Assembly: GCF_025791835.1 (NCBI RefSeq)
Contig: NZ_JAOXLP010000016.1
Coordinates: forward strand, 1 to 64,000
Source of the DNA: Roseomonas xinghualingensis
Lineage (GTDB): Bacteria > Pseudomonadota > Alphaproteobacteria > Acetobacterales > Acetobacteraceae
Length of the DNA: 64,000 nt
Direction of reading: 5' to 3'
Shown: in pieces, positions 34,341 through 43,653 of the stretch
How the letters are laid out: the number at the start of each line of letters is the position of its first letter
How positions within the stretch are numbered: the first letter of the stretch is position 1
The notes under the pieces: generated by a model
What the model saw: only the letters and a program-made list of their open reading frames with translations
Told to the model about the DNA's origin: nothing
Database searches by the model: none
Made by a program: the position numbers and the translations under genes

Positions 34341-35201
34341 CTACAGCATCGCCAGCGCCTGCTTGCGCTTCGGCGGCGGGAAGGCGGAATCCAGTTCACG
34401 CAGGTCCTGCTCGGAAAGGGTGATGTCGCGTGCGGCGGCATTCTCGCGCAGATGCGCTGGGTCGCCGGCCTTGGGGATAGCGATCACGCCGGGATGCCGC
34501 AGGGTGAAAGCGAGGGCAATAGCGGCTGGCCCCGTACCATGGCGCGCCGCCACCGCCCGCAGCGCCGGGTTGCGCAGCAGCCGCCCTCCCTGACCCACCG
34601 GCGAATAGGCCATCACCGGCATGCCGCGCTCCTGGCAGAAGGGAAGCAGGTCGAATTCCGGTCCGCGCGCCTCCAGATTGTACAAAACCTGGTCGGCGGC
34701 GCAGTCCGGCAGGGCAGCGCCGAGTTCCTCCAGATCCTCCACATCCAGGTTGGAGACGCCCCAGCGGAGGATCTTCCCGGCCTCGATCAGCCGCTCGAAG
34801 GCCTCGACGGTTTCCGCGAGCGGCACGCCGCCCCGCCAGTGCAGGAGGTAAAGGTCGATCGTCTCCACCCCCATGCGGCGCAGACTGGCCTCGCAGGAGA
34901 GGGCCATGCGGGCGCGGGAGGCATTGTGGGGATAGACCTTGCTGACGAGGAACACCTCATCCCGGCGCCCGGCAATGGCCTCCCGCACCACCTCCTCGGC
35001 GCCGCCATCGGCATACATCTCCGCCGTGTCGATCAGCGTCAGGCCCAGATCGAGGCCCAGCCGCAGCGCATCCGCCTCGGCCCGCCGGTTGGCGCCGCGC
35101 TCGCCCATGTGCCAGGTGCCCTGGCCGAGGGCGGGAACCTCCGTGCCATCGGGAAGGCGGACGCGGTTCGGGGGATGCGGCACGGGCGGCTTCCTTCGCA
35201 T
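34341..35201 (-). CDS. Aldo/keto reductase
   Basis: A 286-residue (alpha/beta)8-barrel oxidoreductase using NADPH. The catalytic tetrad is visible: Asp and Tyr in [11 protein letters not shown], Lys in VSKVYP and His in YLLHWRGG. The cofactor-binding C-terminal [16 protein letters not shown] is present. Substrate unknown; similarity is to the 2,5-diketogluconate reductase/YtbE-like group. It converges on the receiver gene with a 3-bp gap. Confidence 0.9.
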   Translation of the reverse strand: MRRKPPVPHPPNRVRLPDGTEVPALGQGTWHMGERGANRRAEADALRLGLDLGLTLIDTAEMYADGGAEEVVREAIAGRRDEVFLVSKVYPHNASRARMALSCEASLRRMGVETIDLYLLHWRGGVPLAETVEAFERLIEAGKILRWGVSNLDVEDLEELGAALPDCAADQVLYNLEARGPEFDLLPFCQERGMPVMAYSPVGQGGRLLRNPALRAVAARHGTGPAAIALAFTLRHPGVIAIPKAGDPAHLRENAAARDITLSEQDLRELDSAFPPPKRKQALAML

Positions 35202-35257
35202 GGGTCATCGCGCGATCGCGCGACTCAGGGAGGCGGTTCCGTGCGAATGTGGGCAGC

Positions 35258-35902
35258 ATGATCCGGCTTGTCTCCCTTCTCCTCCTGCTCGCCGCACCGG
35301 CGCTGGCCCAGACCAAACCCCCGATGCCCTCTGCCCAGAGCACGGAGACCATCGGTCCCTGGCTGCTCTCCTGCACGACGGACCGCATGACCGACCGCTC
35401 CGAGTGCCGGATGCTGCTCAGCCAGCCGGTGCAGCCCTCCGCGCCGGGGCTGGCGCCGCTGGCGCTGGAGGTGGTGGATCGCGGCGGCCGGCTGGTGCCG
35501 GTGGTGGTGGCGCGGGACCTCTCCCTGGAAGGCGCGGCGCGCGGCGCGCTGGCCCTGGCCGGCACGGTGCAGTTGCGCTTCCCTCCGAACCCCTTTTTCG
35601 AGATGCCCTGTGGGCTTGAGGGCCGCTCCGTGATCTGCGCGCCGCGGAGCAGCGACCTGGAGCGGGCCGCGTCCGAACTGGCGCGGGCGGATCGGGTGCT
35701 GGTGCGGGTGACCGGCATGCTGGTGCCGGAGGCCCAGGCCATGCGCGAGCCCGTGGAGTTGCGACTGAACGACACCGCCGCCGCGCTGGGCCGCTTCCGG
35801 GCGCGCCAGCCGGAGGGTTCAGCCCCGCCCCCTGCCCCACCCGCCATGTGGGACCTGCGGGAGATGTTCTCCCGGCTGATGGGCCTGCTGAATGTGCAGT
35901 GA
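35258..35902 (+). CDS. Invasion-associated locus B (IalB)-like exported protein
   Basis: A 214-residue secreted protein. The signal MIRLVSLLLLLAAPALAQ ends in an A-x-A site. The mature part has the IalB pattern: GPWLLSCTT near 40, an ECRM pair, LRFPPNPFFEMPCGLEGRSV and CAP. Cys residues are placed for disulfides. In alphaproteobacteria IalB-like proteins are common periplasmic proteins of unknown role; the invasion name comes from Bartonella and does not imply virulence here. A GTG three codons upstream is less likely than ATG 35258. The tail is Pro-rich. Confidence 0.75.
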   Translation: MIRLVSLLLLLAAPALAQTKPPMPSAQSTETIGPWLLSCTTDRMTDRSECRMLLSQPVQPSAPGLAPLALEVVDRGGRLVPVVVARDLSLEGAARGALALAGTVQLRFPPNPFFEMPCGLEGRSVICAPRSSDLERAASELARADRVLVRVTGMLVPEAQAMREPVELRLNDTAAALGRFRARQPEGSAPPPAPPAMWDLREMFSRLMGLLNVQ

Positions 35903-36005
35903 GGCGTGCGGCATGGGGTGGCGCATGGCGAAGGCAAGCCGGGAAGGCTCGTCCCCGGGCAGCCTTGCTTCCGCGGCCCGCCTGCGGCGAGTTGCTCCCG
36001 GAAGG

Positions 36006-36025
36006 CGCCCGGCGGATGCCGGGCG
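36006..36025. terminator. Hairpin between convergent genes
   Basis: CGCCCGGC-GGAT-GCCGGGCG, 8-bp perfect stem with a GGAT tetraloop. It lies in the 137-bp gap where the IalB-like and TVP38 genes converge. Likely bidirectional terminator; no T-run. Confidence 0.55.
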
Positions 36026-36039
36026 ACTGCAACAGCCTT

Positions 36040-36744
36040 CTAGGCCGCCGGCGGCTCCCGCTTCAGCAGCCAGACGCCCAGAGCCACCGAAATCAGGAAC
36101 AATGCCGCGCCCAGGATGAGCTGCGCCGTCCGGTCCACCGCCACGCCATCGCCGAGCAGGGCGAAGACCAGGGTCTGCGGCAGGTAGCCCAGGCCCGAGC
36201 CGGCCAGGAAAGGTACCAGCGCAACGCTGGACAGCCCGGCCACGAGGTTAAGCGCCAGGTTGTTGCCCACGGGCAGCAGGCGCAGCGCCAGGGTGGCGCC
36301 GAAGGGATTGGCCACCAGCCGGTCATGCAGGGGGCGGAGGCGCCGCCCGAAGCGGCCTTCCAGTCGCCGCGCCGCCCATTCCCGCCCCAGCAGCCTGGCC
36401 CAGCCGAAGGAGGCCGCGCAGCCGAGAAGCTGTGCCAGCAGGGCCAGCCCCGTGCCGATCGCCGCCCCGAAAGCATAGCCGCCGAGGAAAGCGACCGCCT
36501 GGCGCGGCAGGCCCACGGCCGTGGCGGCGGCGCCGGCCGCGAGGAACACCAGCTCACCCCAGAGTCCCTGCCCCCGGATCCAGTGGTCCACCCAGGCCAT
36601 GCCGGTTTCACCGCCCGGTGCCAGGCCGAGGGTACGGATGACCCATCCGGCGATACCCAGGCCAGTCGCCAGCACCGCCATCCGCCCGGCGGCAACCAGG
36701 GCACGGCGGGTGCGGGTGGCCGGCGTGCCGCGTGTGGTGCTCAC
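36040..36744 (-). CDS. TVP38/TMEM64 (DedA/VTT-like) membrane protein
   Basis: A 234-residue protein with about six hydrophobic segments and the SNARE-associated/VTT domain. ATAVGLPRQAVAFLGGYAFG (the reentrant loop with Pro-Arg) and RLLPVGNNLALNLVAGLS are seen, followed by PFLAGSGLGYLPQT. DedA-superfamily members move lipid carriers or phospholipids across the inner membrane. Start GTG 36744 overlaps the glycosyltransferase stop (GTGA), so both are made together; the substrate may be the lipid-linked sugar formed by that enzyme. Confidence 0.82.
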   Translation of the reverse strand: MSTTRGTPATRTRRALVAAGRMAVLATGLGIAGWVIRTLGLAPGGETGMAWVDHWIRGQGLWGELVFLAAGAAATAVGLPRQAVAFLGGYAFGAAIGTGLALLAQLLGCAASFGWARLLGREWAARRLEGRFGRRLRPLHDRLVANPFGATLALRLLPVGNNLALNLVAGLSSVALVPFLAGSGLGYLPQTLVFALLGDGVAVDRTAQLILGAALFLISVALGVWLLKREPPAA

Positions 36745-37553
36745 GCCTTCTCCGATGCCCTGGCATCGTCTGGCAGCAGGCTCGGGCGCGTCCAGCGGCG
36801 CTGCAGCCATATCATGCCGAGCAGATCCACAATGCCCACCGCCAGCCGGTCCAGCGTGCCGTATTTGGAGACGCCGCGCGTGCGCGGGCGGTGGCCCACC
36901 GGCTCGCTGACCACCCGCCCGCCGCCACGCAGCACCAGCGCGGGCAGGAAGCGGTGCATATGGTCGAAATGCGGTAGGGCGAGGAAAAGCTCGCGGGGGA
37001 AGACCTTCAGCCCACAGCCCGTATCCGGGGTGGCGTCGCCCAGCAACCGGGCCCGCACGCGATTGGCGATGCGGCTCGTGAAGCGCTTCGTGGCCGTATC
37101 CTTGCGGGTGGTGCGCCAGCCGGCCACCAGCGTATCGCCCCCTTCGGCCTGGGCTCGCGCCCAGAGGCGCGGGATATCGGCCGGGTCATTCTGCCCGTCG
37201 CCGTCAAGCGTGGCGATCCAGGGGGCGCGGGCGGCGCGGATGCCGGTGACGATGGCGGCCGACTGACCGCAGGAGGCGGCATGGCGAAGGAGGCGCACCG
37301 GCGCCGGAGCCCCGCGGACGGCCTCCGCCGTGGCATCGGTCGATCCATCGTCCACATAGAGGATCTCATGCGGCACCCCGGCCAGGGCGGCGGCGATCTC
37401 CGCCACGAGCGGAGCCACATTCGGCGCCTCGTTCCGCACCGGCACGACGACGCTGATCAGGGGGCCGGGCTCCGGCGAGGGATGGATTGCCGGCCTACCG
37501 AGGACCGGAAGGCCGGGCACCGGGCTGCCGGACGGGGAGGAAGGCGGGGACAT
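36741..37553 (-). CDS. Family 2 glycosyltransferase (dolichol-phosphate mannosyltransferase-like)
   Basis: A 270-residue GT-A enzyme. SVVVPVRNEAPNVAPLVAEI and VDDGSTDAT bind the nucleotide sugar, TLDGDGQNDP contains the DxD-type metal site, and a C-terminal RGVSKYG motif matches polyprenyl-phosphate sugar transferases. One hydrophobic segment lies near the C-terminus (LAVGIVDLLGMIWLQ). It probably charges undecaprenyl phosphate with a hexose. ATG 37553 is preferred; the frame is open to 37625 but would run across a palindrome. Coupled to the membrane protein gene downstream. Confidence 0.87.
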   Translation of the reverse strand: MSPPSSPSGSPVPGLPVLGRPAIHPSPEPGPLISVVVPVRNEAPNVAPLVAEIAAALAGVPHEILYVDDGSTDATAEAVRGAPAPVRLLRHAASCGQSAAIVTGIRAARAPWIATLDGDGQNDPADIPRLWARAQAEGGDTLVAGWRTTRKDTATKRFTSRIANRVRARLLGDATPDTGCGLKVFPRELFLALPHFDHMHRFLPALVLRGGGRVVSEPVGHRPRTRGVSKYGTLDRLAVGIVDLLGMIWLQRRWTRPSLLPDDARASEKA

Positions 37554-37611
37554 GCGGCGGCGGGGGGTAGCAGGGGGCGGAGGGCACGTCCAGCGCAGGC
37601 CGGCACACCCG

Positions 37612-37625
37612 TTGCATGCATGCAA
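37612..37625. promoter_or_regulatory. 14-bp palindrome between divergent genes
   Basis: TTGCATGCATGCAA, perfect and gapless, followed by the AT-rich TATTTTAA, unusual in this GC-rich DNA. It lies 59 bp from the glycosyltransferase start and 104 bp from the heme A synthase start. Candidate operator controlling one or both. Confidence 0.5.
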
Positions 37626-37728
37626 TATTTTAAGGGCGATTCAATCGCATCATCCTCTTGCCCGACATGCCGGACCATACTTCCCTGCGGTTGCGCCGCG
37701 CGCGCGACTGACCCAATTGCCGGACATC

Positions 37729-38814
37729 ATGCCCTTCGACGCCCAGGCTCCCTATCTCAGTACCGCTGCCACGCCGACCGGACAGTCCCGCGCCGTGGCC
37801 TATTGGCTTCTCGCCGTCGCCCTCATGGTCTGGGCGATGGTGGCGATCGGCGGCGCTACGCGGCTGACCGGATCCGGCCTGTCCATCATGGAATGGGCGC
37901 CGCTCAGCGGTACCCTGCCACCGATGAGCGAGGCAGAGTGGAACCGCCTCTACGACCTCTACCGCACCATCCCGCAATATGAGCTGGTGAATCGCGGCTT
38001 CGGGCTGGAAGGTTTCAAAGGCATCTTCTGGCTCGAATGGATCCACCGCTTCTGGGGGCGGCTGCTCGGCCTCGTCTATGCGGGCGGACTGATCTGGTTC
38101 TGGCTGCGCGGCGGCATCCCCAAGGGTTATGGCAAGCACCTGCTGCTGCTGCTGGTGCTGGGCGGGCTGCAGGGTGTCGTCGGCTGGTTCATGGTCGCCT
38201 CGGGCTTTGAAGCCGACCGCACCGCGGTTTCGCCCTGGCGGCTGGTGATCCATCTCGGCCTCGCGCTGCTGCTCTTCGCCATGCTGCTCTGGACGGCGCT
38301 GAGCCTGCTGCGTCCCGAGCGGAATGCGCCGCCCGAGGCCAAGGCGCTGCGTCCGCTGGCCCATGCCACGGCGGGGCTGATGGTGCTGACCATGGTGGCG
38401 GGCGGCTTCGTCGCAGGAATCAAGGCCGGCCTGGACTACAACACCTTTCCGCTAATGGGGGGACGAATCATCCCCGAGGGCTATGGCGCCCTGACCCCGT
38501 TCGCGCAGAACTTCGTGGCCAATGTGGCGGCGGTGCAGTTCAATCATCGTCTGCTGGCGACGCTGGCAGGCCTGGCCGCGCTGGCACTCGGATGGCTGGC
38601 CCTGCGGCGCCTGCCGGCCGGTGTCGCGCGCAAGGCCGCCATCGGGTTCGTGGGGGTGGTGATGGTACAGTACGGGCTGGGGGTCGCCACGCTGCTGCAT
38701 GTCGTGCCTGTCTGGCTCGGCACGCTGCATCAGACGGTGGCCGTGGGTGTGTTGGGCGCGGCGCTGATCCTGCTGCACGCGCTGCGCCGCCCTCGCCAGC
38801 ACCCGCCCACTTGA
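37729..38814 (+). CDS. ctaA: Heme A synthase (COX15/CtaA type 2)
   Basis: A 361-residue inner-membrane enzyme that oxidises heme O to heme A for aa3-type cytochrome oxidase. Eight helices are predicted. Conserved heme ligands and motifs are seen: GGATRLTGSGLSIMEWAP, ExxHR-like IFWLEWIHRFWGR near 105, a KAGLDYNTFPLMGG loop, and QFNHRLLA and TLHQTVA with the later His ligands. ATG 37729 begins just before a short cytosolic tail; longer frames lack membrane context. It overlaps the kinase gene after it by 4 bp (TTGA). Confidence 0.93.
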   Translation: MPFDAQAPYLSTAATPTGQSRAVAYWLLAVALMVWAMVAIGGATRLTGSGLSIMEWAPLSGTLPPMSEAEWNRLYDLYRTIPQYELVNRGFGLEGFKGIFWLEWIHRFWGRLLGLVYAGGLIWFWLRGGIPKGYGKHLLLLLVLGGLQGVVGWFMVASGFEADRTAVSPWRLVIHLGLALLLFAMLLWTALSLLRPERNAPPEAKALRPLAHATAGLMVLTMVAGGFVAGIKAGLDYNTFPLMGGRIIPEGYGALTPFAQNFVANVAAVQFNHRLLATLAGLAALALGWLALRRLPAGVARKAAIGFVGVVMVQYGLGVATLLHVVPVWLGTLHQTVAVGVLGAALILLHALRRPRQHPPT

Positions 38815-41054
38815 GCACCCCCGGCGCAGTCTGGGATCCGCTGCCGCGCTCCGTCCTAGACGCGCTACCGGTGGGGCTCGCGGTCTATGACGCAGAGGCG
38901 CGGCTGGTTTATGCCACCCCCGCCTTCTGGGCTCAGGCAGGCAAGGATGTGGCGGCCCTGCCGCCCGGGACGCCCCAGGCAGAAGTCACCGACCTGTTCA
39001 CGCGGAGCGGGCATTACAGCCCTGACGCTCCGGAGGAGGGCGCCGCGGCCGCGGCAAACCGGGGCCATCCTCAACGCCGCCTGGCCCGCAACGATGCCGG
39101 CCGCTGGTACGAGCTGACCAGCACTCCGCTGCCCCATGGCGGCTCGGTCAGCCTCTCGGTCGATGTCACCGGGGACAAGTGTTCCAGGCCGGAGGCGGTG
39201 GAGCATGCCGCCTTGCTCGAAACCATCCTGCAGCGTCTCGACACCGGCATCATGGTCACCGATCACCTCGCACGCGTGACCTGCTTCAACGAGGCCTATC
39301 CCCGGCTCATTGGCGTCCAGCCCGGCGTGCTGCGCGTCGGCATGACACGGGCCGAGTTGCTCGATCATCTCCGTTCCATCGGTGAGCTGAGCCAGCTGAC
39401 ACCGGAGGAGCAGGAGGGCTTCGACCAGGTCGAGAAGCAGGGAACGGCCGATTTCGCCTGCCACCGGCCCAACGGAGCAACGCTGCGTATCCGGGCCCGC
39501 CCCCTGCTCGAAGGGGGCGTGCTGACCGAGGTGGACGACATCACCCCGCTCAGAAAAGCGGAGCAGGCGTCCCAGGAACGGGCCCAGTTGCTGGATGGCG
39601 TGCTCTCCGCCCTGCCTCACGGGGTCTGCGTCTATGGACCGGACCGGCGCGTGCGGCTGGTGAACGCGGCCTACCAGCGCATCATGGCCGGATGCGAGGT
39701 GAAGGTGGGGGACCACCACACGGAGATCGCCAGGAGCCGCATCGCCTCCGGAGAGTATGAGGCGGAGGCAGCCGCCGCGCTGATGCGGCTGCAGGAGGAT
39801 TTCGGGAATCCGGAGCCTTACGAGCGGACACGGGCCCGTCCGAACGGCACCGTGGTCTCCGTCCGTGCCGTGCATCTGCTAGGGGGCGGGTTGGTGGTGG
39901 TCGTCACCGATGTGACCGCCCGCGCCCGTGCCGAGGCGGAGGCCGAGCAACGCGCCGCGACATTGCGTGCCATGCTGGACAACCAGCTGGACGGCGTCGC
40001 GCTGTTCGACCGGCAAGGCTACCTCATCGCCGCCAATGCGCTGGCGGCGCGCATGACCGGGCTGTCCGAGGAGGACATGTCACCCGGTCGCCATCTGCTG
40101 GACCTGCGCGCCCGGCAGATCTCGGCGCATGAATTCGGCCGGCGCCCGGAAGACCAGCAGGCCTTTGTCGAGGCGCGCGGCCAGACCCCCCTGGAGACCG
40201 GCAAGCGCTATATCCGCCGGCGTCCGGACGGCACGCTCCTGGAGGTCGGCACAGACCTTACCTCGGATGGCGGCTTCATCCGCACCTATCGCGACGTCAC
40301 CGAGGACCGGCGAATCCGGGCCGAGCTGGAGGCGGCGCGCGATGCGGCCGAGGCGGCCTCCCGCACCAAGTCCGACTTCCTCGCGACCATGACGCATGAG
40401 TTGCGCACGCCGCTGCATGCCGTGATCGGCTTCTCCGAGGCGATCCTGGAGGAGACGAAGCCCGAGCGGATGCGCGCCCATGCCGAGGAGGTGCTGGCTG
40501 CCGGAAAGCAGCTCCTGGGGCTGGTGGACGGGCTGCTGGAGGCAACCCGGATCGAGGCCGGCAGCCTTTCCCTCCACGGCGCGGTGTTCGATCCCGCCCC
40601 CCTGCTGCGCGCCGTCGCCGCCCCGTTGCGCAAGGCGGCGAAGGAGGGGCGGATCGCATTCGAATTCGATGTGCCGGATGCGCTGCCGCCCATGCGCGGC
40701 GACGAGGGGCGGATGCGCCAGGTGCTGAGCGCGCTGCTGTCCAATGCGCTGAAATTCACCCCCGAGGGCGGCCGGGTGACGCTCTCCGCCGCCCCGACCG
40801 GCGACGGGGGAAGCATCGTCACCATCCGCGACACCGGCATCGGCATGGCGCCCGAGGACATCCCGCGCGCCTTCGAAGCCTTCACCCAACTCGAGGCCGG
40901 GCTGACGCGCCGCTACCCTGGCTCCGGACTCGGCCTATATCTCGCGCGGGCCCTTGCGGGCGCGATGGGTCTGGCCCTGACCCTGGAGAGCGCGCCCGGG
41001 CAGGGCACCACCGCAAGGCTGGCCCTGCCGCCGGCAGAGGAGATTCCGGGATGA
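38811..41054 (+). CDS. Multi-PAS sensor histidine kinase
   Basis: A 747-residue soluble kinase. Four PAS-like units occupy about 12-125, 135-250, 262-385 and 395-505, each with the LDALPVGLAVYDAEARLVYA-type opening. A short coiled coil leads to HisKA (ATMTHELRTPLHAVIGFSE) and an ATPase domain with SNALKFTPEGG, DTGIGM and GSGLGLYLA. No transmembrane segment and no receiver. Start TTG 38811 overlaps the heme A synthase stop, which ties the kinase to respiration genes by position; the signal might be redox or oxygen, but no heme or flavin ligand can be assigned. No regulator gene is adjacent. Confidence 0.88.
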   Translation: MSTPGAVWDPLPRSVLDALPVGLAVYDAEARLVYATPAFWAQAGKDVAALPPGTPQAEVTDLFTRSGHYSPDAPEEGAAAAANRGHPQRRLARNDAGRWYELTSTPLPHGGSVSLSVDVTGDKCSRPEAVEHAALLETILQRLDTGIMVTDHLARVTCFNEAYPRLIGVQPGVLRVGMTRAELLDHLRSIGELSQLTPEEQEGFDQVEKQGTADFACHRPNGATLRIRARPLLEGGVLTEVDDITPLRKAEQASQERAQLLDGVLSALPHGVCVYGPDRRVRLVNAAYQRIMAGCEVKVGDHHTEIARSRIASGEYEAEAAAALMRLQEDFGNPEPYERTRARPNGTVVSVRAVHLLGGGLVVVVTDVTARARAEAEAEQRAATLRAMLDNQLDGVALFDRQGYLIAANALAARMTGLSEEDMSPGRHLLDLRARQISAHEFGRRPEDQQAFVEARGQTPLETGKRYIRRRPDGTLLEVGTDLTSDGGFIRTYRDVTEDRRIRAELEAARDAAEAASRTKSDFLATMTHELRTPLHAVIGFSEAILEETKPERMRAHAEEVLAAGKQLLGLVDGLLEATRIEAGSLSLHGAVFDPAPLLRAVAAPLRKAAKEGRIAFEFDVPDALPPMRGDEGRMRQVLSALLSNALKFTPEGGRVTLSAAPTGDGGSIVTIRDTGIGMAPEDIPRAFEAFTQLEAGLTRRYPGSGLGLYLARALAGAMGLALTLESAPGQGTTARLALPPAEEIPG

Positions 41055-42487
41055 CCACCGAGACGCCGCTGGACGCCACCGCCCGCCTGTTCTTCCGTGA
41101 ACTGGACGGTGTGGAGGCCGGGCGGATCACCACCGACGCATTGGCCGGCTCCGAGGATGGGGAGCTGTTCCTGGAATACCGCGAGAGCGAGATGATGAGC
41201 CTGGAAGATGGCCGTATCCGCTCCGCGAGCTTCGACACGATGCGCGGCTTCGGCCTGCGCGCCGTGCGCGGGGCGGCGGCGGCCTATGCCCATGCGGGCG
41301 AGATCTCGGCCCCTGCCCTGCGCCGCGCCGCCGAAGCCGTGCGCGGCCTGCCAGGCGATGGCAGCATCCGGGTGGCCGAACCGCCGCGCGCGACCAATGC
41401 GCGGCTCTATGATGCCGCTAACCCGCTGCATGCCATGGACTTCGCCGCCAAGACGGCGCTGCTGGCGGAGATCGACGCCTTCGCCCGCGCCCGCGACCCG
41501 CGCGTGGTGCAGGTGATGGCCTCCCTGACCGGCGAATGGCAGGCAGTGCGGATCATGCGCGCCGATGGGCGGGAAGTGGCCGATCTGCGCCCGCTGGTGC
41601 GGCTGAACGTCTCCGTGGTGGTGGAGCGGGACGGCCGGCGCGAGACGGGCAGCCATGGCATGGGCGGCCGCTTCTCCTATGAACGCCTCCTGGGCGAGGC
41701 CGGCTGGAAGGGCGCGGTCGATGAGGCCCTGCGCCAGGCCGTGCTGAACCTGGACAGCGTCCCCGCCCCGGCGGGCGAGATGGAGGTGGTGCTTGGCCCC
41801 GGCTGGCCCGGCATCCTGCTGCATGAAGCCATCGGCCACGGGCTGGAGGGAGACTTCAACCGCAAGGGCACTTCCGCCTTCGCCGGGCTGATGGGCCAGC
41901 GCGTCGCCTCCAGGGGCGTGACGGTGGTGGATGACGGCACCCTGCCGGACCGCCGCGGCTCGCTGACCGTGGATGACGAGGGCACGCCCTCCGGCCGCAC
42001 CGTGATGATCGAGGACGGCATCCTCACCGGCTATATCCAGGACCGGCAGAACGCGCGGCTGATGGGCGTGGCGCCCACCGGCAATGGCCGCCGCCAGAGC
42101 CATGCGCATACCCCCATGCCGCGCATGACCAACACGGTGATGCTGGGCGGCGACCACGCGCCGGAGGAGATCCTGCGCAGCGTGAAGCGCGGGATCTATG
42201 CCGTGAATTTCGGCGGAGGCCAGGTGGACATCACCTCGGGCAAGTTCGTCTTCTCCGCCTCCGAGGCCTATATGATCGAGGATGGGAAGATCGGCGCGCC
42301 GGTGAAGGGCGCGACGCTGATCGGCGATGGCCCCAGCGCGCTCACCCAGGTTTCCATGATCGGCAACGATATGTCGCTCGACGCCGGCATCGGCACCTGC
42401 GGCAAGCAGGGCCAGGGCGTGCCGGTGGGCGTGGGTCAGCCGACGCTGAAAATGACAGGGCTGACCATCGGCGGCACGGCCGTCTAG
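41051..42487 (+). CDS. tldD: TldD metalloprotease
   Basis: A 478-residue TldD-type zinc protease, normally the catalytic subunit of the TldD/TldE complex that degrades unfolded peptides and matures some ribosomal peptides. The metal site HEAIGHGLE is at 258-266 (HExxxH). A later NFGGGQVDITSGKFVFS and a C-terminal GTCGKQGQGVPVGVGQP match the family. ATG 41051 overlaps the kinase stop (ATGA). The partner TldE (PmbA) gene is not in the window. Confidence 0.93.
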   Translation: MTTETPLDATARLFFRELDGVEAGRITTDALAGSEDGELFLEYRESEMMSLEDGRIRSASFDTMRGFGLRAVRGAAAAYAHAGEISAPALRRAAEAVRGLPGDGSIRVAEPPRATNARLYDAANPLHAMDFAAKTALLAEIDAFARARDPRVVQVMASLTGEWQAVRIMRADGREVADLRPLVRLNVSVVVERDGRRETGSHGMGGRFSYERLLGEAGWKGAVDEALRQAVLNLDSVPAPAGEMEVVLGPGWPGILLHEAIGHGLEGDFNRKGTSAFAGLMGQRVASRGVTVVDDGTLPDRRGSLTVDDEGTPSGRTVMIEDGILTGYIQDRQNARLMGVAPTGNGRRQSHAHTPMPRMTNTVMLGGDHAPEEILRSVKRGIYAVNFGGGQVDITSGKFVFSASEAYMIEDGKIGAPVKGATLIGDGPSALTQVSMIGNDMSLDAGIGTCGKQGQGVPVGVGQPTLKMTGLTIGGTAV

Positions 42488-42492
42488 CGCAG

Positions 42493-43203
42493 GTGGCGAT
42501 CGGCGAGCTCGTCCTGGTCAATCTGTCGATCGGGCTCGCCACCATCGTGCAGCTCGCGGCGGGGATCGGGATGAGCCTGGTGGGCGTGCCCCTGCTGCTC
42601 CTGGTCGAGCCGCGGCTGGTGCCGGTGCCGTTCATCCTCTCGGCCGTGCTGCTGCTCTTCGGGCAGTGGCGGGTGGATGCGGGCGCCGTGCCGTCCGGGC
42701 TGCTGCGTCCGGCGGTGCTGGGCGTCGCAGCCGGCACGGCAGTCGGGATGACCCTGGCCGTCTTTCGTCCCGACCTGGCGACGCGCCAGGGATACGGTAT
42801 CGTCGTGCTGCTGGCGGTGGCCTTGGCCGTGGCAATGCCGCGCCTGAGGGCAACGCCGCCGATGCTGGCGGGGGCAGCCCTCGTCTCCGGCGTGATGGGA
42901 GGATTCTCCGGCGTGCATGGACCACTGATGGGATTGGCCGTGTCGCATCTGCCGGCCCAGGCGGTGCGCGGCTTCCTCGGGCTCTTCTGGCTGCTGGCCT
43001 ATCTCACCCTGCTCGCCATGGCCGTCCCGGCCGGCCGGCTCGGCTGGGCGGAACTGTGGTTGGCCCTGGCGCTGCTGCCAGGGATCGCGCTGGGCGCGGC
43101 GCTCTCCGGCCCCGCGCGGCGCTGGCTGCAGGGCCCCCGGCTGCGCTGGGGCATCCTGGCCATCTCGGCGGCGGGCGGCATCGCCCTGGTGGTGGCGGGA
43201 TGA
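42493..43203 (+). CDS. TauE/SafE family permease
   Basis: A 236-residue membrane protein with 7-8 helices and the duplicated TauE/SafE layout, including an early GIGMSLVGVPLLLLVEP and GGFSGVHGPLMGLAVSH in the second half. Family members export sulfite, sulfoacetate or other organic anions. Start GTG 42493, 5 bp after tldD. Its stop overlaps the GNAT start (ATGA). Substrate unknown. Confidence 0.85.
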   Translation: MAIGELVLVNLSIGLATIVQLAAGIGMSLVGVPLLLLVEPRLVPVPFILSAVLLLFGQWRVDAGAVPSGLLRPAVLGVAAGTAVGMTLAVFRPDLATRQGYGIVVLLAVALAVAMPRLRATPPMLAGAALVSGVMGGFSGVHGPLMGLAVSHLPAQAVRGFLGLFWLLAYLTLLAMAVPAGRLGWAELWLALALLPGIALGAALSGPARRWLQGPRLRWGILAISAAGGIALVVAG

Positions 43204-43652
43204 GCGCTCTCCGCCCCGCACGGCCGGGCGAGGCCGGGACCATCGCCGCCCTCACCGAACGCGCCTATGCGTCCTATATCCCGCTGCTCGGCCGCCGGCC
43301 GGCGCCGATGGATGACGACTTCACCTTCCGCATCGCCCATGGCCAGGCGCATGTGCTGGAGCGCGATGGAAGGATCATCGCCCTGGCCGTGATCGAGGAT
43401 CGCGGCGATCACCTCTGGATCGAGAACCTGGCCGTGGAGCCGTCGCTGCATGGCGGCGGCATCGGCCGTGCGCTCCTCGCCTTCGCGGAGGCGGAGGCGC
43501 GGCGCCTGGGCCTGCGCGAGTTACGCCTGCTGACCAATGAGCGGATGGCACGAAACCGCCAGATCTACGCGCGGGCCGGCTTCACCGAGACGGAAAGGCG
43601 CGAGGAGGAGGGCCTCCGGCGCGTCTACATGATGCGCCGGCTGGGCCCGTAG
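43200..43652 (+). CDS. GNAT family N-acetyltransferase
   Basis: A 150-residue acetyltransferase. The acetyl-CoA pocket is clear in IENLAVEPSLHGGGIGRALL (the Q/RxxGxG/A type loop, here HGGGIG), followed by EAEARRLGLREL and an AR.FYxk.GF-like segment RNRQIYARAGFTE. Substrate cannot be inferred. It begins in a 4-bp overlap with the permease and ends 1 bp from the convergent gshA. Confidence 0.87.
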   Translation: MSALRPARPGEAGTIAALTERAYASYIPLLGRRPAPMDDDFTFRIAHGQAHVLERDGRIIALAVIEDRGDHLWIENLAVEPSLHGGGIGRALLAFAEAEARRLGLRELRLLTNERMARNRQIYARAGFTETERREEEGLRRVYMMRRLGP

Positions 43653-43653
43653 A

